Positions 29,013 through 37,800 of a stretch of 64,000 nucleotides of DNA are shown here, piece by piece. Made by a program: the position numbers and the translations under genes. The notes under the pieces are model-generated. The model did not search any database and was not told where the DNA came from. It worked only from the letters and a program-made list of their open reading frames with translations. The DNA is from Pseudomonas putida. Its GTDB lineage: Bacteria; Pseudomonadota; Gammaproteobacteria; Pseudomonadales; Pseudomonadaceae. The stretch lies in contig NZ_BSKJ01000013.1 in assembly GCF_030159595.1 (NCBI RefSeq), positions 1 to 64,000 on the forward strand, given 5' to 3'. Numbering within the stretch: the stretch's first letter is position 1; each line of letters opens with the position of its first letter.

Positions 29013-29046
29013 AAAGGGCTCAGAGAAATCTGGAGCCCTTTTTTGT
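29013..29046 (+). terminator. Rho-independent terminator of tRNA-Ser
   Basis: A 9-base stem (aaagggctc / gagcccttt) with an 11-base loop and a run of six T lies just beyond the CCA end of the complete tRNA-Ser, completing the replacement transcription unit. Confidence 0.9.
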
Positions 29047-29822
29047 TGCTCGAAATTCGACCTCTGACAGGCGCGATCACGAGCGCCTATTAAGTGTGCA
29101 GTCAGCCAGATGCATGCTACTGCACCCCATTGCACCCTATTGAGATCGTAATCACCCAACTGCATGCTTTGGGAGTTGATTTTAGGGTGCACTCGACCAT
29201 CAAAGTCTCTGTTCCCCTTAGGCCTCACAAAGCTGAGCAGGCTTGGGTAAGCTAAAAACCTAGCTGGTGGTTGCCTGGCCGTCGCTACGTGTAAGGAGTA
29301 TCGACCCGGGTGTGTAGGCTTCGGTGAGCGCTCGGAGCTGAATGAGCTGGCGGCAGTGCTCGGTGTTCTGGATAGGTACCAGGACATCAGTTCCCGGCAA
29401 TTGAGTTGTGGGCGAGGTAGCGGTGCCATTCTCGCTAGGAATGCAGCACGTCCCCTTGCAGCTTCATGCTCGCAGCTATCTCCGCGAGTAGATCTGGAGG
29501 TGGGTCGGAAGGTTGAGCAGCGGCGTGGGGGTAGAGCGTCCCTGAGATAGGGCAAGTTTGGCGGAGGGGGCTGCAACAGCGTCGCACTCGTACGTACAAA
29601 AGTGGACGAAGCGGTTGTTAGTGATAGAACTTCGACACTGTCAGTTGCTGCGCTCACGTGCTTCATATAGCTCATGAAGCGTGTGTAGTGCAGCTATGAC
29701 AGAATGCAGGGCTGTCTTAGCCTCCCAGGCGCTTTAAGCCTTGAGCGATTCTGGGTGAGCTGCGAGTTGATGCACAAACGTACTACCAAAAATTTAGGTC
29801 GTGCGTGGCTACAGATAAATTA
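29047..29822. other. Island-end region with no convincing gene
   Basis: About 780 bases separate the tRNA terminator from the stop codon of the small trio gene. The first 130 bases hold short repeats built on 'tgcatgct' and 'tgcacccyattgc', which look like recombinase-binding sequence. The rest has only reading frames without a plausible start, codon bias or recognisable protein. A long minus-strand frame that covers 28890-29675 runs through the tRNA and is not credible. Confidence 0.5.
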
Positions 29823-30515
29823 TTAATCGCCCGCCAGATTTAGGGAGCGTGCAAGTTTATCAACAAAGTTTCGCCCTTCCTCGATTTTCTGCAACGCTTC
29901 AGCTTCAGCGATCAGTCCGTATGAGCAATAAAGTCCAATAATTGGGTACTTCGCCGTAGGTTCGCTGATTAGCTTCAAAGCATTGCTTAATAATTTTCTC
30001 ATCTCTGTATATGCTCTGAGTGTTTCGATTAAAAACTCTGATAGTTTCACTATGTTCGTCTGAGCTTCGGCATCGGCTAAAGCATTCGAGCCACCATCGG
30101 TCTTCGTCCCGCTCAACCTGTCCTTCAGCAAGTTAATTTGGCCTTGAAGGCTAGCGATCTTAATCGAAGCATCCTCGGAGATTGCCTGAGGCTGCTCCAG
30201 AACTTGCCTGCTGTGATCGTACATTCCCTGTACGATTTGACGATATTTTTCATTGCGCAGCAATGTCACATAGCTAAACGGCCTTACTGTCTTGTTAAAA
30301 AACGGGGTCGTCGGATCACCCGCTTTTGCCGCGCGGATATCTGAGACTACTGCTGCCAATGATTTGCAGTAGTCCGTGAGGTTGCTAAAATTTTTTGCGC
30401 TCACAAGGCGTAACGATTGTTCGATGATTAATTCGATATGGGCGGATCTCTCCGCCACATATTTATCGAACGTAGACCGCTTCACTGAGGAAATTCTTTT
30501 CGTTTCGCGTTTCAT
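29823..30515 (-). CDS. gmtX: Small partner of the recombinase trio (GmtX-like)
   Basis: This 230-residue soluble protein has no catalytic motif that I recognise. It is largely helical, with a probable coiled-coil stretch near 'SIKIASLQGQINLLKDRLSG' (residues about 118-137), and a basic N-terminus ('MKRETKRISSVKRSTFDKYV'). It is the third and last gene of the trio, starting 11 bases after the large recombinase gene with an AGGAG site. By position, size and company I match it to GmtX of Gamma-Mobile-Trio elements; a TnpC-like accessory role, as in Tn554, is a looser comparison. Its codon use is AT-rich, unlike the core genes. Confidence 0.6.
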   Translation of the reverse strand: MKRETKRISSVKRSTFDKYVAERSAHIELIIEQSLRLVSAKNFSNLTDYCKSLAAVVSDIRAAKAGDPTTPFFNKTVRPFSYVTLLRNEKYRQIVQGMYDHSRQVLEQPQAISEDASIKIASLQGQINLLKDRLSGTKTDGGSNALADAEAQTNIVKLSEFLIETLRAYTEMRKLLSNALKLISEPTAKYPIIGLYCSYGLIAEAEALQKIEEGRNFVDKLARSLNLAGD

Positions 30516-30525
30516 TAACTCTCCT

Positions 30526-33500
30526 TCACATAACCATTTGTGTCAGCCTCGGTGCAGTTGCCGCTTGAATTGCAAGTTGTTTTAGGGTGTCTTCTCCGCC
30601 AGCGCTGATCCCGAATAATTCGAACTCGTCAATAGCGCCAGACTTGATCATAGTGCTGATCTGGCGTGCTACCTTAGTGTGGAGGGGGATGGATTTATTT
30701 TCGCCAACACCCAAGAGGGCTGCGATATCTCCGTCTCTCATCAGCAAAGCATGGCGCAGGTGCGCAAGTCGCATTGTAAGATCCTCGCTGCTTGCATCGG
30801 GGAAATTCTGAACGTCAATGAGTCGCTTGAGTAACCCTGATTCTTCAGTAAGATTTAGTCTGTCGTAATGAATTAAGATTTCCTCTTTGTTCTTTACAGC
30901 CAGATCTTGGTCTTGGCCTCGATCGTGCATAGATATCAGTTCTTGCTCGATGGTTTCTAGCAAGCAGGCCTCGCGAGCGAAGCGATCGTTTTCTAACTCC
31001 ATTTGTTCCAGCTCTTCGCGAATCCTTGCAGACGGTTTACGAGTCAAATATTCCTCAATAAGCTTGAGGCTGGTGGAAAGCAGCTCTTTGTATTTATCCT
31101 TTCTGGCAGATATGGCTGGGAGATGTGCTACTCCACGAATTGCGTAAGGGCAAGCCGAGCAGCAATTCTTCTCTCCGAACAGCGCAACGACCTCGCTGGG
31201 GCAGATGTTATTGAATGGGCAGATGTGAGTTGGGTTGAATGCTAATTCACTCACCTCCTTGGCTATCAGGCGATCAAGTCCGTTCTCATTTTTGCCGTTT
31301 GAGAGGCTCATAAGTTTGTGCTTGGAAATCGCGATCTCGGGGTTTCGAACAATATCCCCAAGTATCTTCTGGTTGATGCTTGAAATTGCTGCAGCCAGGT
31401 CTGGTAAATCGCCTGTCGAAATTTTGTCTTGGTTGCTCATCAGCGCATTGCATAGCATTTGCTGATGAGACATGCCGATATCATCAGGATCAAATATCGA
31501 GTAATAGTTGACTAACGGCTCCGATTGACCGGTCAGCCACTGACCAACAAGGCTTGGAGGCAGAAATTTAATCGCCTCCGAGACGAAGCCTGCTCTTAGA
31601 CCATGTGGTGTACAGTCACTTGTTACAATGTTTGACGTCAATTTGCTGAGGCCTTCGATTGAGTAGTCTTTGATATCGCCAGGTTCATCTGTGCGGTTTG
31701 CTGGCTTGAGCCAAACAAGACTTGGCTGCTTAGTGTCGACTACTTCGGTCTTTATGAAGTAATCTAGGCAAAGTAGGATGAGATGATAGCTTTCATAGTT
31801 TGCCCAGCTATTCTGATTTAGATGCAGTCTGAATAGAGGTCTGAGCTTCCCAAATGATGAGTTTTTCTGGAAACTGTACCAAATTTTCTCCTTATACTCA
31901 GGCGAAATGCATCGTTCGTACCAGTTGGATTGCCGTTCTAATAGATCCATAACCCTCTTGGATGCAATAGCCGTCCACTCGCCATGAGATTTGTCGGTAC
32001 TTACTAGAAGCGCGTCAAGAGGTCGCCCAAGATTATGCGCATGAGTTTTATAGCGATCAAGGTCGAGCCAAAGGAGATGCTTTTGTCGTATACCGGTCTC
32101 GCACATGAGTTGTGTAATGCGAATGTCGTTCATGACTACACGTTGCTGAAGACGGCCGTCAATATGTGTGTCTGAAATCCTATAAAACTTCGGAATGTAC
32201 TCAAATCGGCGCGGTTTTCCGTCATAATAAAATATTGGGGTATAGTTTAATGTTGAAAAATCAATGCACTGGCAACTTTGTCCTTTGATGCCCCAAAGTC
32301 CAGCCCATTCAGAGCTATACATCAGTTCGTTAATGTTCGGGATTTTGAGTTCGCCTTGGACTAGTCCGTTCATTTTTCCATCGGCCATCTCATTCAAATG
32401 CATCGTTAGATATTCCAGTGAGTTAAGCATGCTTAGGAACGTAGCAAAATAAGCCCGGGGAACGGTTTTTTTTACCGTTCCGCTACGCTTTCGCAGCATT
32501 GGATAGCAATCAGTGGAAAAACTATTTCGAACCTGATCCGAATGAGGGATAATGCCTGCCTGTGAAATAATGTAATCTATGAAGTCTTCAAGCGGGTAGA
32601 CACGTTGATAGTGAGTGTCTGCTGAAAGCTCGTTCAGTTCGATCAGTTCTTCTATAAATTTCAATAGCGTTTCAGGTGGGGACTTTTTAAGTACGTTGAG
32701 CTCAGTAAGAAGGTCGTGATCAGCAGTAATGTATAGCGCGCAGGTAAAGTCATTGAATGTTGTTGGGTAATCGTTAAGATTGCCGTCGCGATTCATGAAG
32801 TATTTGAACAAGTATGGGCCGCAATAAGCTATAAGGAAAGACAGCGCCATATTGTAGTTGTCGGGCCGCTGGATGCGTCGCGACCGGATGAAAGCATTAA
32901 AAGTTGATGTGATCATCTTGCAAAAATCAATTACTTTTTGTGGTAGTAAGGTAAGCCCTCCGGGGAGTTCTTCATCTTTTAAGATCCCAAATGCTTTCCT
33001 TACATGCCTGACTTCACCGAAAGTTTGGGCCAGTTTTGCTACGGAATGATCACTTCCCTCAAGGAACTCGAGGGTTTTCTCTACCATTGCTCTATGGGCT
33101 TTAGCAGATTTTGTTTCTTTGAAGTGGGTCTTCTTTAGTGCTCTAGCTTTCATAAGCTCTTCGCGGTTTTCGGAAAGGACTTTGTCAATTGCAGGGCGTA
33201 ACCATTCATTTGAAGCAGCATCAGCAACAAATAAGGAGAAATCGTCCGTATAGAATCTTCCTAGTTCGGAGCGTGCACCAAAACTCCGAAGTATCAGATC
33301 GCGGGCATTTTCGGCGGTGAAGTTGTCTGCTTCGTAGAGATTAGAGCCGAGAACTAAGCGGAGCCAAAAAGTCGACCTGAGTTCGCGGTTCTTTAACGAC
33401 ATTGGGCCGGTATAGCCGATGCTCGAATACGGGTTGATGCCTCGGATTTTGGCCAGCAGCGGGCAGTTTCCCAGAGGTATTTGTTCTTTGATCATGTCGT

Positions 33501-33903
33501 CTAGGATTCGATCGCAGTGTATAGGGCACTGCCATTTGATCGGCAGAATAACTTTTCGCTCGATCCAAAGGCGGATAAACGCGATTTTCATAACCGAACT
33601 GAGTTGCTGAATTCGCTCAGGGGCAACTGTGGGAAGCAATTCGGCTATAATTGACTCGCGGCCTGGGTGGTGTTTGAAGCAGCAGTATACTAGCTCGTCT
33701 ACTTGAGGTCTCGTTAGTTTTGAGAATGGTCGAATTCCGGATTTATTCAAGCTTTCAAGGAGTTCTTTCTGTCGCCCCCCATTTGGTACTCCATAAATTT
33801 TCCAGAAGCGGTGGCGGGCATCTGACATCGCAAGATCAAAAGCAGGCCCAACTTCATTATCATGAATCAGCCACATGGCATTAGTGCTGGATGGATTAAT
33901 CAT
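30526..33903 (-). CDS. gmtZ: Large tyrosine-recombinase-like protein of the trio (GmtZ-like)
   Basis: The 1125-residue protein carries a tyrosine-recombinase signature in its middle third: Arg606 in 'CETGIRQKHLLWL', His767 and Arg770 in 'TPHGLRAGF', and the likely nucleophile Tyr800 or Tyr801 in 'PLVNYYSIF'. A Cys-rich segment near residues 888-912 ('CPFNNICPSE', 'CCSACPYAIRG') may bind zinc, and a helical region follows. The N-terminal 450 residues are of unknown function. Its start overlaps the 481-aa recombinase by 4 bases and has a GGAGG site, so the two are made together. It fits GmtZ (VPA1269-like) of Gamma-Mobile-Trio islands as I remember them; the family name needs a profile search. 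Confidence 0.65.
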   Translation of the reverse strand: MINPSSTNAMWLIHDNEVGPAFDLAMSDARHRFWKIYGVPNGGRQKELLESLNKSGIRPFSKLTRPQVDELVYCCFKHHPGRESIIAELLPTVAPERIQQLSSVMKIAFIRLWIERKVILPIKWQCPIHCDRILDDMIKEQIPLGNCPLLAKIRGINPYSSIGYTGPMSLKNRELRSTFWLRLVLGSNLYEADNFTAENARDLILRSFGARSELGRFYTDDFSLFVADAASNEWLRPAIDKVLSENREELMKARALKKTHFKETKSAKAHRAMVEKTLEFLEGSDHSVAKLAQTFGEVRHVRKAFGILKDEELPGGLTLLPQKVIDFCKMITSTFNAFIRSRRIQRPDNYNMALSFLIAYCGPYLFKYFMNRDGNLNDYPTTFNDFTCALYITADHDLLTELNVLKKSPPETLLKFIEELIELNELSADTHYQRVYPLEDFIDYIISQAGIIPHSDQVRNSFSTDCYPMLRKRSGTVKKTVPRAYFATFLSMLNSLEYLTMHLNEMADGKMNGLVQGELKIPNINELMYSSEWAGLWGIKGQSCQCIDFSTLNYTPIFYYDGKPRRFEYIPKFYRISDTHIDGRLQQRVVMNDIRITQLMCETGIRQKHLLWLDLDRYKTHAHNLGRPLDALLVSTDKSHGEWTAIASKRVMDLLERQSNWYERCISPEYKEKIWYSFQKNSSFGKLRPLFRLHLNQNSWANYESYHLILLCLDYFIKTEVVDTKQPSLVWLKPANRTDEPGDIKDYSIEGLSKLTSNIVTSDCTPHGLRAGFVSEAIKFLPPSLVGQWLTGQSEPLVNYYSIFDPDDIGMSHQQMLCNALMSNQDKISTGDLPDLAAAISSINQKILGDIVRNPEIAISKHKLMSLSNGKNENGLDRLIAKEVSELAFNPTHICPFNNICPSEVVALFGEKNCCSACPYAIRGVAHLPAISARKDKYKELLSTSLKLIEEYLTRKPSARIREELEQMELENDRFAREACLLETIEQELISMHDRGQDQDLAVKNKEEILIHYDRLNLTEESGLLKRLIDVQNFPDASSEDLTMRLAHLRHALLMRDGDIAALLGVGENKSIPLHTKVARQISTMIKSGAIDEFELFGISAGGEDTLKQLAIQAATAPRLTQMVM

Positions 33904-35345
33904 TTTGCCTCCAAAGAAAGCTGTTTCAAGCGAGTAATTTCTTCATTGTGAAAAGCGATTCGTGCTTCGATCACTGTTTTTGGCCCGCCAGTGAGGCGTG
34001 CCATGTTTGCAGCGGCTAAAGTTGCTTGAAGTAGATGCGCGTCCTGGCGAGCGTAGCGTCTAGTCGTTTTTAGGCGTGCATGCCCCATAAGTTTTTGAAC
34101 GGTTTCGAGGGGGAGTCCGTACTTTTTATTGCTTCCCGGAAGCGGATTCGGGCAGTGGTTTACCAGATAGTATCCGTACATATGGCGCAAGCTATGGAAA
34201 CCATACTGCCTACCCGTAATTTTCTTTGCTGCATCTCTAAAGCGCTCATATAGAGTTTGGTAGCTATTCGTCATAGGGGCGCCAGTCTGTAGGTTTCTCA
34301 GAAGGAAATCATGCGTAATGGGTGCCATGTAGTTTTGCTTTCGAAGATCTGCTTTGTATTCTTCAAGTGCTATCCAGAACATAGAAGCGAACGGCTCAAT
34401 CAAAAATGTTTGTGGGTGAGCGCGCCCCTTGTGAGGAAGACCGTTAATTTCTTCTTCTGAGAGATATTTGATCAAAACATTTCGCCGCGTATCTGGGTCG
34501 ATAATTCGAACTCGACTCAGGTGTTCTTCTAAGCTGGGGTCAATATCAATATTGAGCATCGTCTGCGCTTCCGAAACCCGTGCGCCGCATGCAGCGAGTA
34601 AGCTCCACAACATTCGGTCACGACTACATGTGGCGCTGCGGATCAGCTCTGCACATTTATCGATCGGGAATGCAAACTCATCTCCTCCATACATATCTGT
34701 ATGAGCCAGGTCTGATGGTTTCGAAATTGCAGATAGACCTTTGCGCTTGATTCGACGAGCGCCGCCTGCCAAGCATCCCGCAAGCCAGCTATTCTCTTTG
34801 ATAGCTGTGCGTACCTTTTGCGGCGACTCGATCCTTACGGTCTGAGCTAGGGAAAACCCTGAAAGGGATTTCGAAGCGATATAACCGCGCTGTTCAAGCT
34901 CAATCATACCGAGACGAAAGCGTTCACTTGCATCGACAAAACTATTCAGCGCCGCGAGTGCTACCCCGACAGAGCTGCCGCTTAAATTGCGATTACCCAG
35001 TGCGCGCGCAGCTCTACGTACCATTGGAACATCGCTTTCTGTACCGAAAACAAGAAAGCTTTCATAGTGCTCAATAGCTTCTGATAGCAGTGGAGCTGTT
35101 AATTCTCCATGCTGGAATGCGATATGGTGAACATAGCTTAGAAGTACACCGTTGTATTCAGTGTATGCTTTATTAGTGTTCTTTGATTTCTTCTTTCTAA
35201 GCTGATATGACCATGCGTTAAAGAAGTCGTCGGTTGTTTTGTCATGAGAGACAATCGTGTAGTAAGAACGACCGTTTTTCTGGGCTGGTATAATTATCGG
35301 TGGCGAAGGTGGATTGTTAGGTTTTGCATTTTCTACGACAAGCAT
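33900..35345 (-). CDS. gmtY: Tyrosine recombinase/integrase, first gene of the trio (GmtY-like)
   Basis: This 481-residue protein is a tyrosine recombinase with the complete catalytic set: Arg256 in 'CGARVSEAQ', His384 and Arg387 in 'FHSLRHMYG', His422 in 'LMGHARLKTT' and Tyr431 in 'RRYARQD'. An N-terminal SAM-like core-binding domain precedes it ('STKNTNKAYTEYNG'-like region at residues about 45-75). It heads the trio and overlaps the second gene by 4 bases. Its place near a split tRNA gene is that of an integrase beside its attachment site. A perfect dyad 120 bases upstream may control it. I match it to GmtY; classing it simply as a phage-type integrase is the alternative. Confidence 0.78.
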   Translation of the reverse strand: MLVVENAKPNNPPSPPIIIPAQKNGRSYYTIVSHDKTTDDFFNAWSYQLRKKKSKNTNKAYTEYNGVLLSYVHHIAFQHGELTAPLLSEAIEHYESFLVFGTESDVPMVRRAARALGNRNLSGSSVGVALAALNSFVDASERFRLGMIELEQRGYIASKSLSGFSLAQTVRIESPQKVRTAIKENSWLAGCLAGGARRIKRKGLSAISKPSDLAHTDMYGGDEFAFPIDKCAELIRSATCSRDRMLWSLLAACGARVSEAQTMLNIDIDPSLEEHLSRVRIIDPDTRRNVLIKYLSEEEINGLPHKGRAHPQTFLIEPFASMFWIALEEYKADLRKQNYMAPITHDFLLRNLQTGAPMTNSYQTLYERFRDAAKKITGRQYGFHSLRHMYGYYLVNHCPNPLPGSNKKYGLPLETVQKLMGHARLKTTRRYARQDAHLLQATLAAANMARLTGGPKTVIEARIAFHNEEITRLKQLSLEAK

Positions 35346-35465
35346 TTCTCAATTCCGAAGTTGAGGGCTGAGAAAATGCTGACATGAGGTGTTTAAGCGT
35401 GCAACTGCACCTTGCTGCATGTTTATGAACAAGGTTTTTAGTATGTGTCGATGCTGCTTGACGGC

Positions 35466-35485
35466 GTTATATAGCACTATATAAC
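35466..35485. promoter_or_regulatory. Perfect dyad upstream of the recombinase trio
   Basis: Two 8-base arms (gttatata / tatataac) are separated by 'gcac'. The dyad lies 120 bases upstream of the first trio gene, inside a 568-base gap (35346-35913) that has no credible gene; short frames in it lack start signals and family likeness. It could be an operator for a trio-encoded or nearby regulator. Only the symmetry is seen. Confidence 0.45.
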
Positions 35486-35913
35486 ATCGTTACTGTTGGG
35501 GTGTGGTTTGACCGTGGGTCGCCCCTAACCGTTATGGGAAAGTTCGCGCGGCCGATGTGCTTTTCATCAAGTCATAGGCGTGAGACGAATGCTATTTCTA
35601 CGTCTCCTTTCGCTTGCAGATCTATTGTTAACTCGTTCTGTCAATGGTCACTTGGAAAATTTTCGCGGAGTGAAAAATGTGACGTGGGTCACATTTCTGT
35701 TCGGCCTCAGCTGCACGCTTTGGCCGGTCATAGCTATCGCGTATTCCGCGAATCAGGCTTGAGCGCTGTCTGACAACGGCTCTGTGAAGGGAAGGGCGGG
35801 CATTTAGATGGCGTAACGGGTAGCTGAAACGGAGCTGTTCTTCTGCTGGGTGGACTGGGCGTCAGGCTCCGAGCTGTGCGCCCGCCAAAGGTGGAGCCGA
35901 TGGTCGTCTCAAT

Positions 35914-36633
35914 TCAAGAGGAGGCGAGACGCGTCAGCAGCTCCTTAAACAGGAGCTTCTCCCCTAAAGTGAAATTCTTCACTTCATATATGCTGGTCGC
36001 TAGGGCTGCGGCTAGCGCTGACGCCTTCATGCTTTCTTGAGATTCGATTGGATGATTCTTATCCCGCACAATGAGTGGTTGAACCGCCTTCATTACTAGC
36101 CAGCTCACGTCACTTGGCTGGCTGAGTGCATTCATGCACGTGATCGTTGTCCCAATGCAGAATGGCAGCAAAAAATCTACTGCTTGACTTACGCTTCCAC
36201 GTAAATGTCGCGCTTTGGCGATTCGGTTAAGATGGAATCTCAAGAAGTCTGATTGATGGCTCCATAACCTGGATCCTGCTCCTTGTTGAGGACGACTCAC
36301 GTATAGATATAATTCCGAGTGACTTAATCCAAAGTAGATAAATTTGTCGATTGCATGGTGGAAGTCTGTAAGTGGATCGTCACCTAAAATAGTGGCGCTG
36401 TGATGCTCAGTCCAGAGATAGATGGCAACTGTTTCTAATAATTTGTCTCGATCACCGATGTGGCTGTATATCTGGGGCGGTTGTACCCCTGCGCTTGATG
36501 CGATATTTCGCATGGTCGCTTTGCTAAGTCCGTCGTCTTGGATAATCTTAGCGGCAGCTTTAATGATGTGCAGTGCAGTACCCGACCAAATCACTTCGGA
36601 GGCCGGATTTTTTGTTTTTGATGAGTCAGTCAT
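35914..36633 (-). CDS. TetR family transcriptional regulator
   Basis: The 239-residue protein has a TetR-type N-terminal helix-turn-helix ('LSKATMRNIASSAGVQPPQI', then 'YSHIGDRDKLLE') and a helical ligand-binding domain of normal length. The ligand is unknown. It lies between the recombinase trio and an Xre regulator, all on the minus strand, and may control the trio or nearby cargo. Its less biased codons set it with the island and not with the core. Confidence 0.85.
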   Translation of the reverse strand: MTDSSKTKNPASEVIWSGTALHIIKAAAKIIQDDGLSKATMRNIASSAGVQPPQIYSHIGDRDKLLETVAIYLWTEHHSATILGDDPLTDFHHAIDKFIYFGLSHSELYLYVSRPQQGAGSRLWSHQSDFLRFHLNRIAKARHLRGSVSQAVDFLLPFCIGTTITCMNALSQPSDVSWLVMKAVQPLIVRDKNHPIESQESMKASALAAALATSIYEVKNFTLGEKLLFKELLTRLASS

Positions 36634-36697
36634 GAATATGGGGCGTTATAAAAAAGACGCCATGGTACATTTTGTTGGCACGCGTGGCCAATTGAGA

Positions 36698-37168
36698 TCA
36701 GGTTCTCCTCCAGATCCTACTCACTGTTGCGGTTGAAACTCCGACAAGCTCAGCGGCTTCCTTCTGTGACATTCCTTCATCTTTGCATTGCAGGACTGCT
36801 TTCAGTTTTTCTGGGGGGATGCTTCTGCCGCTTCTCTCGACTATGAGCTCGCCATTCTGAATGTGCTTAGCCAGACCCTTGACCAGGCCTAGGTCAGACA
36901 GTCGATCGATCTCGCTGCTGATGGAGGTCAGACGAGCCTGAGGGGTGATTGATAAATCATGGCTGGAGGCAATGACGAGAAGGGCAAGTGGATCTGTCCC
37001 TAGGGCTTCACACAGCTCGGCAAGCTTCTCGAGCGTGGCGCCGCTCTTGGCGTACTCAAGGTTATGCAGATGGTTAGGGTGAATTTTGCTGACCAGCTGA
37101 TCCCTGGACGTCCCTGCAATGGCGCGAGCTTCACGAATGACAGCTGCTAGCGTCTTCCGTGTGACCAT
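36698..37168 (-). CDS. Xre-type regulator with a second C-terminal helix-turn-helix
   Basis: The 155-residue protein begins with a Cro/C1-like domain ('IREARAIAGTSRDQLVSKIH', 'NLEYAKSGATLEKLAELCEA') and ends with a resolvase/Hin-like helix-turn-helix ('GMSQKEAAELVGVSTATVSR'). The arrangement suggests a DNA-binding regulator that reads two half-sites. A dyad lies 41 bases upstream of its start, with a -10-like 'tatatt' between the arms, which fits autoregulation and control of the divergent gene cluster at 37402. Confidence 0.8.
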   Translation of the reverse strand: MVTRKTLAAVIREARAIAGTSRDQLVSKIHPNHLHNLEYAKSGATLEKLAELCEALGTDPLALLVIASSHDLSITPQARLTSISSEIDRLSDLGLVKGLAKHIQNGELIVERSGRSIPPEKLKAVLQCKDEGMSQKEAAELVGVSTATVSRIWRRT

Positions 37169-37208
37169 GATGGCCCCCAAAAAGCAAGGATAAAGCCACA
37201 TTGATCGA

Positions 37209-37242
37209 TTTCACGCCATTGGGTATATTGTGTCGCGTGAAA
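37209..37242. promoter_or_regulatory. Dyad operator candidate upstream of the Xre gene
   Basis: Two perfect 8-base arms (tttcacgc at 37209-37216 and gcgtgaaa at 37235-37242) flank an 18-base spacer that contains 'tatatt' (37224-37229), a plausible -10 box. It lies between the Xre gene (minus) and the small-gene cluster (plus), so a bound repressor could affect both. Confidence 0.5.
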
Positions 37243-37401
37243 CTACATGGCATTTTGTGCTCAGCGCAGGGGTATTGGGCCTGTAGAGCGACTGTCGCGA
37301 CTGAACGATTTATATCAATTGACTGAATGAGATTAGCTCGTTGAGCCCCGCCACAAGGCCGACGACTGCTGTGGTATGACCCCAGGAAATCAGGACTAGA
37401 C

Positions 37402-37797
37402 GTGTTTTTGACTAATCGAAGTGAGCTTCAGGGGACGTTTCCAAGTGGGGACGATGATCTGCTTTTCTGGAACCGTATCCGCCTCGATCGCTCGCGGTAC
37501 AGCTTCTTGATCGAGGGTGTAGGTCTTGATGAAGATGGAATTGGCCCGATCGCTCGTTTCTTCAGCGACATAGCGTTGGTACAGCGTGTCTGCAACGGCG
37601 AGAGCTCGGATTTCTTACAGGTGAACAAAATTCACTTGCTAGCACCACCTGTGCTGACTGAGAAGCCGTCATTCGTCCTTGAGCCTCTGTCCGAGATTCG
37701 TTTGATATCAGATTGTGAGCAGAGACCGAAATTTGAGTTTGTCACTGACTCAGGAGAGGTCTACTTGAGCGAGGTTCCCGCAGTGAAGAGTCAGTAG
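37402..37797 (+). CDS. Unknown protein, first of two tandem paralogues
   Basis: This 131-residue protein begins at a GTG and is probably cytoplasmic, as no signal peptide or membrane segment is seen. Its C-terminal half ('VNKIHLLAPPVLTEKPSFVL', then 'EPLSEIRLISD', 'FVTDSGEVYLSEVPA') is clearly related to the next gene's 'VNRVQLLAPPEMTKQSEFWM', 'RPLTETRFDD' and 'LITQGGQIFQVRGAEV'. I do not recognise the family. It starts a plus-strand cluster of small genes and is separated from its paralogue by 3 bases. Confidence 0.55.
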   Translation: MFLTNRSELQGTFPSGDDDLLFWNRIRLDRSRYSFLIEGVGLDEDGIGPIARFFSDIALVQRVCNGESSDFLQVNKIHLLAPPVLTEKPSFVLEPLSEIRLISDCEQRPKFEFVTDSGEVYLSEVPAVKSQ

Positions 37798-37800
37798 GCG

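Larger units (their letters stand above)
28888..29117. repeat. Imperfect direct repeats bracketing the element-borne tRNA-Ser
   Basis: 'cagtcagtattccagatgcat' (28888-28908) and 'cagtcagccagatgcat' (29099-29115) match except for a 4-base gap. They bracket the complete tRNA-Ser and its terminator. The related word 'tgcatgct' also occurs at 28878-28885, 29111-29118 and 29161-29168. They may be recombinase half-sites at the island end; function is inferred from position only. Confidence 0.5.

Noticed and set aside
28890..29675. Long minus-strand reading frame of 261 codons at the island end
   Set aside because: It runs straight through the complete tRNA-Ser and its terminator, has no credible start signal, and its composition (Arg/Ser/Pro-rich) is that of a non-coding frame.
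29823..35345. RIT-type element with three tyrosine recombinases
   Set aside because: Only two of the three genes have recombinase residues; the third is a small helical protein with no R...HxxR...Y pattern.
35501..35773. Short plus-strand frames between the trio and the TetR gene, one with a hydrophobic end
   Set aside because: They lack ribosome-binding sites, overlap each other and show no family likeness. One could encode a small membrane peptide, but nothing positive supports it.
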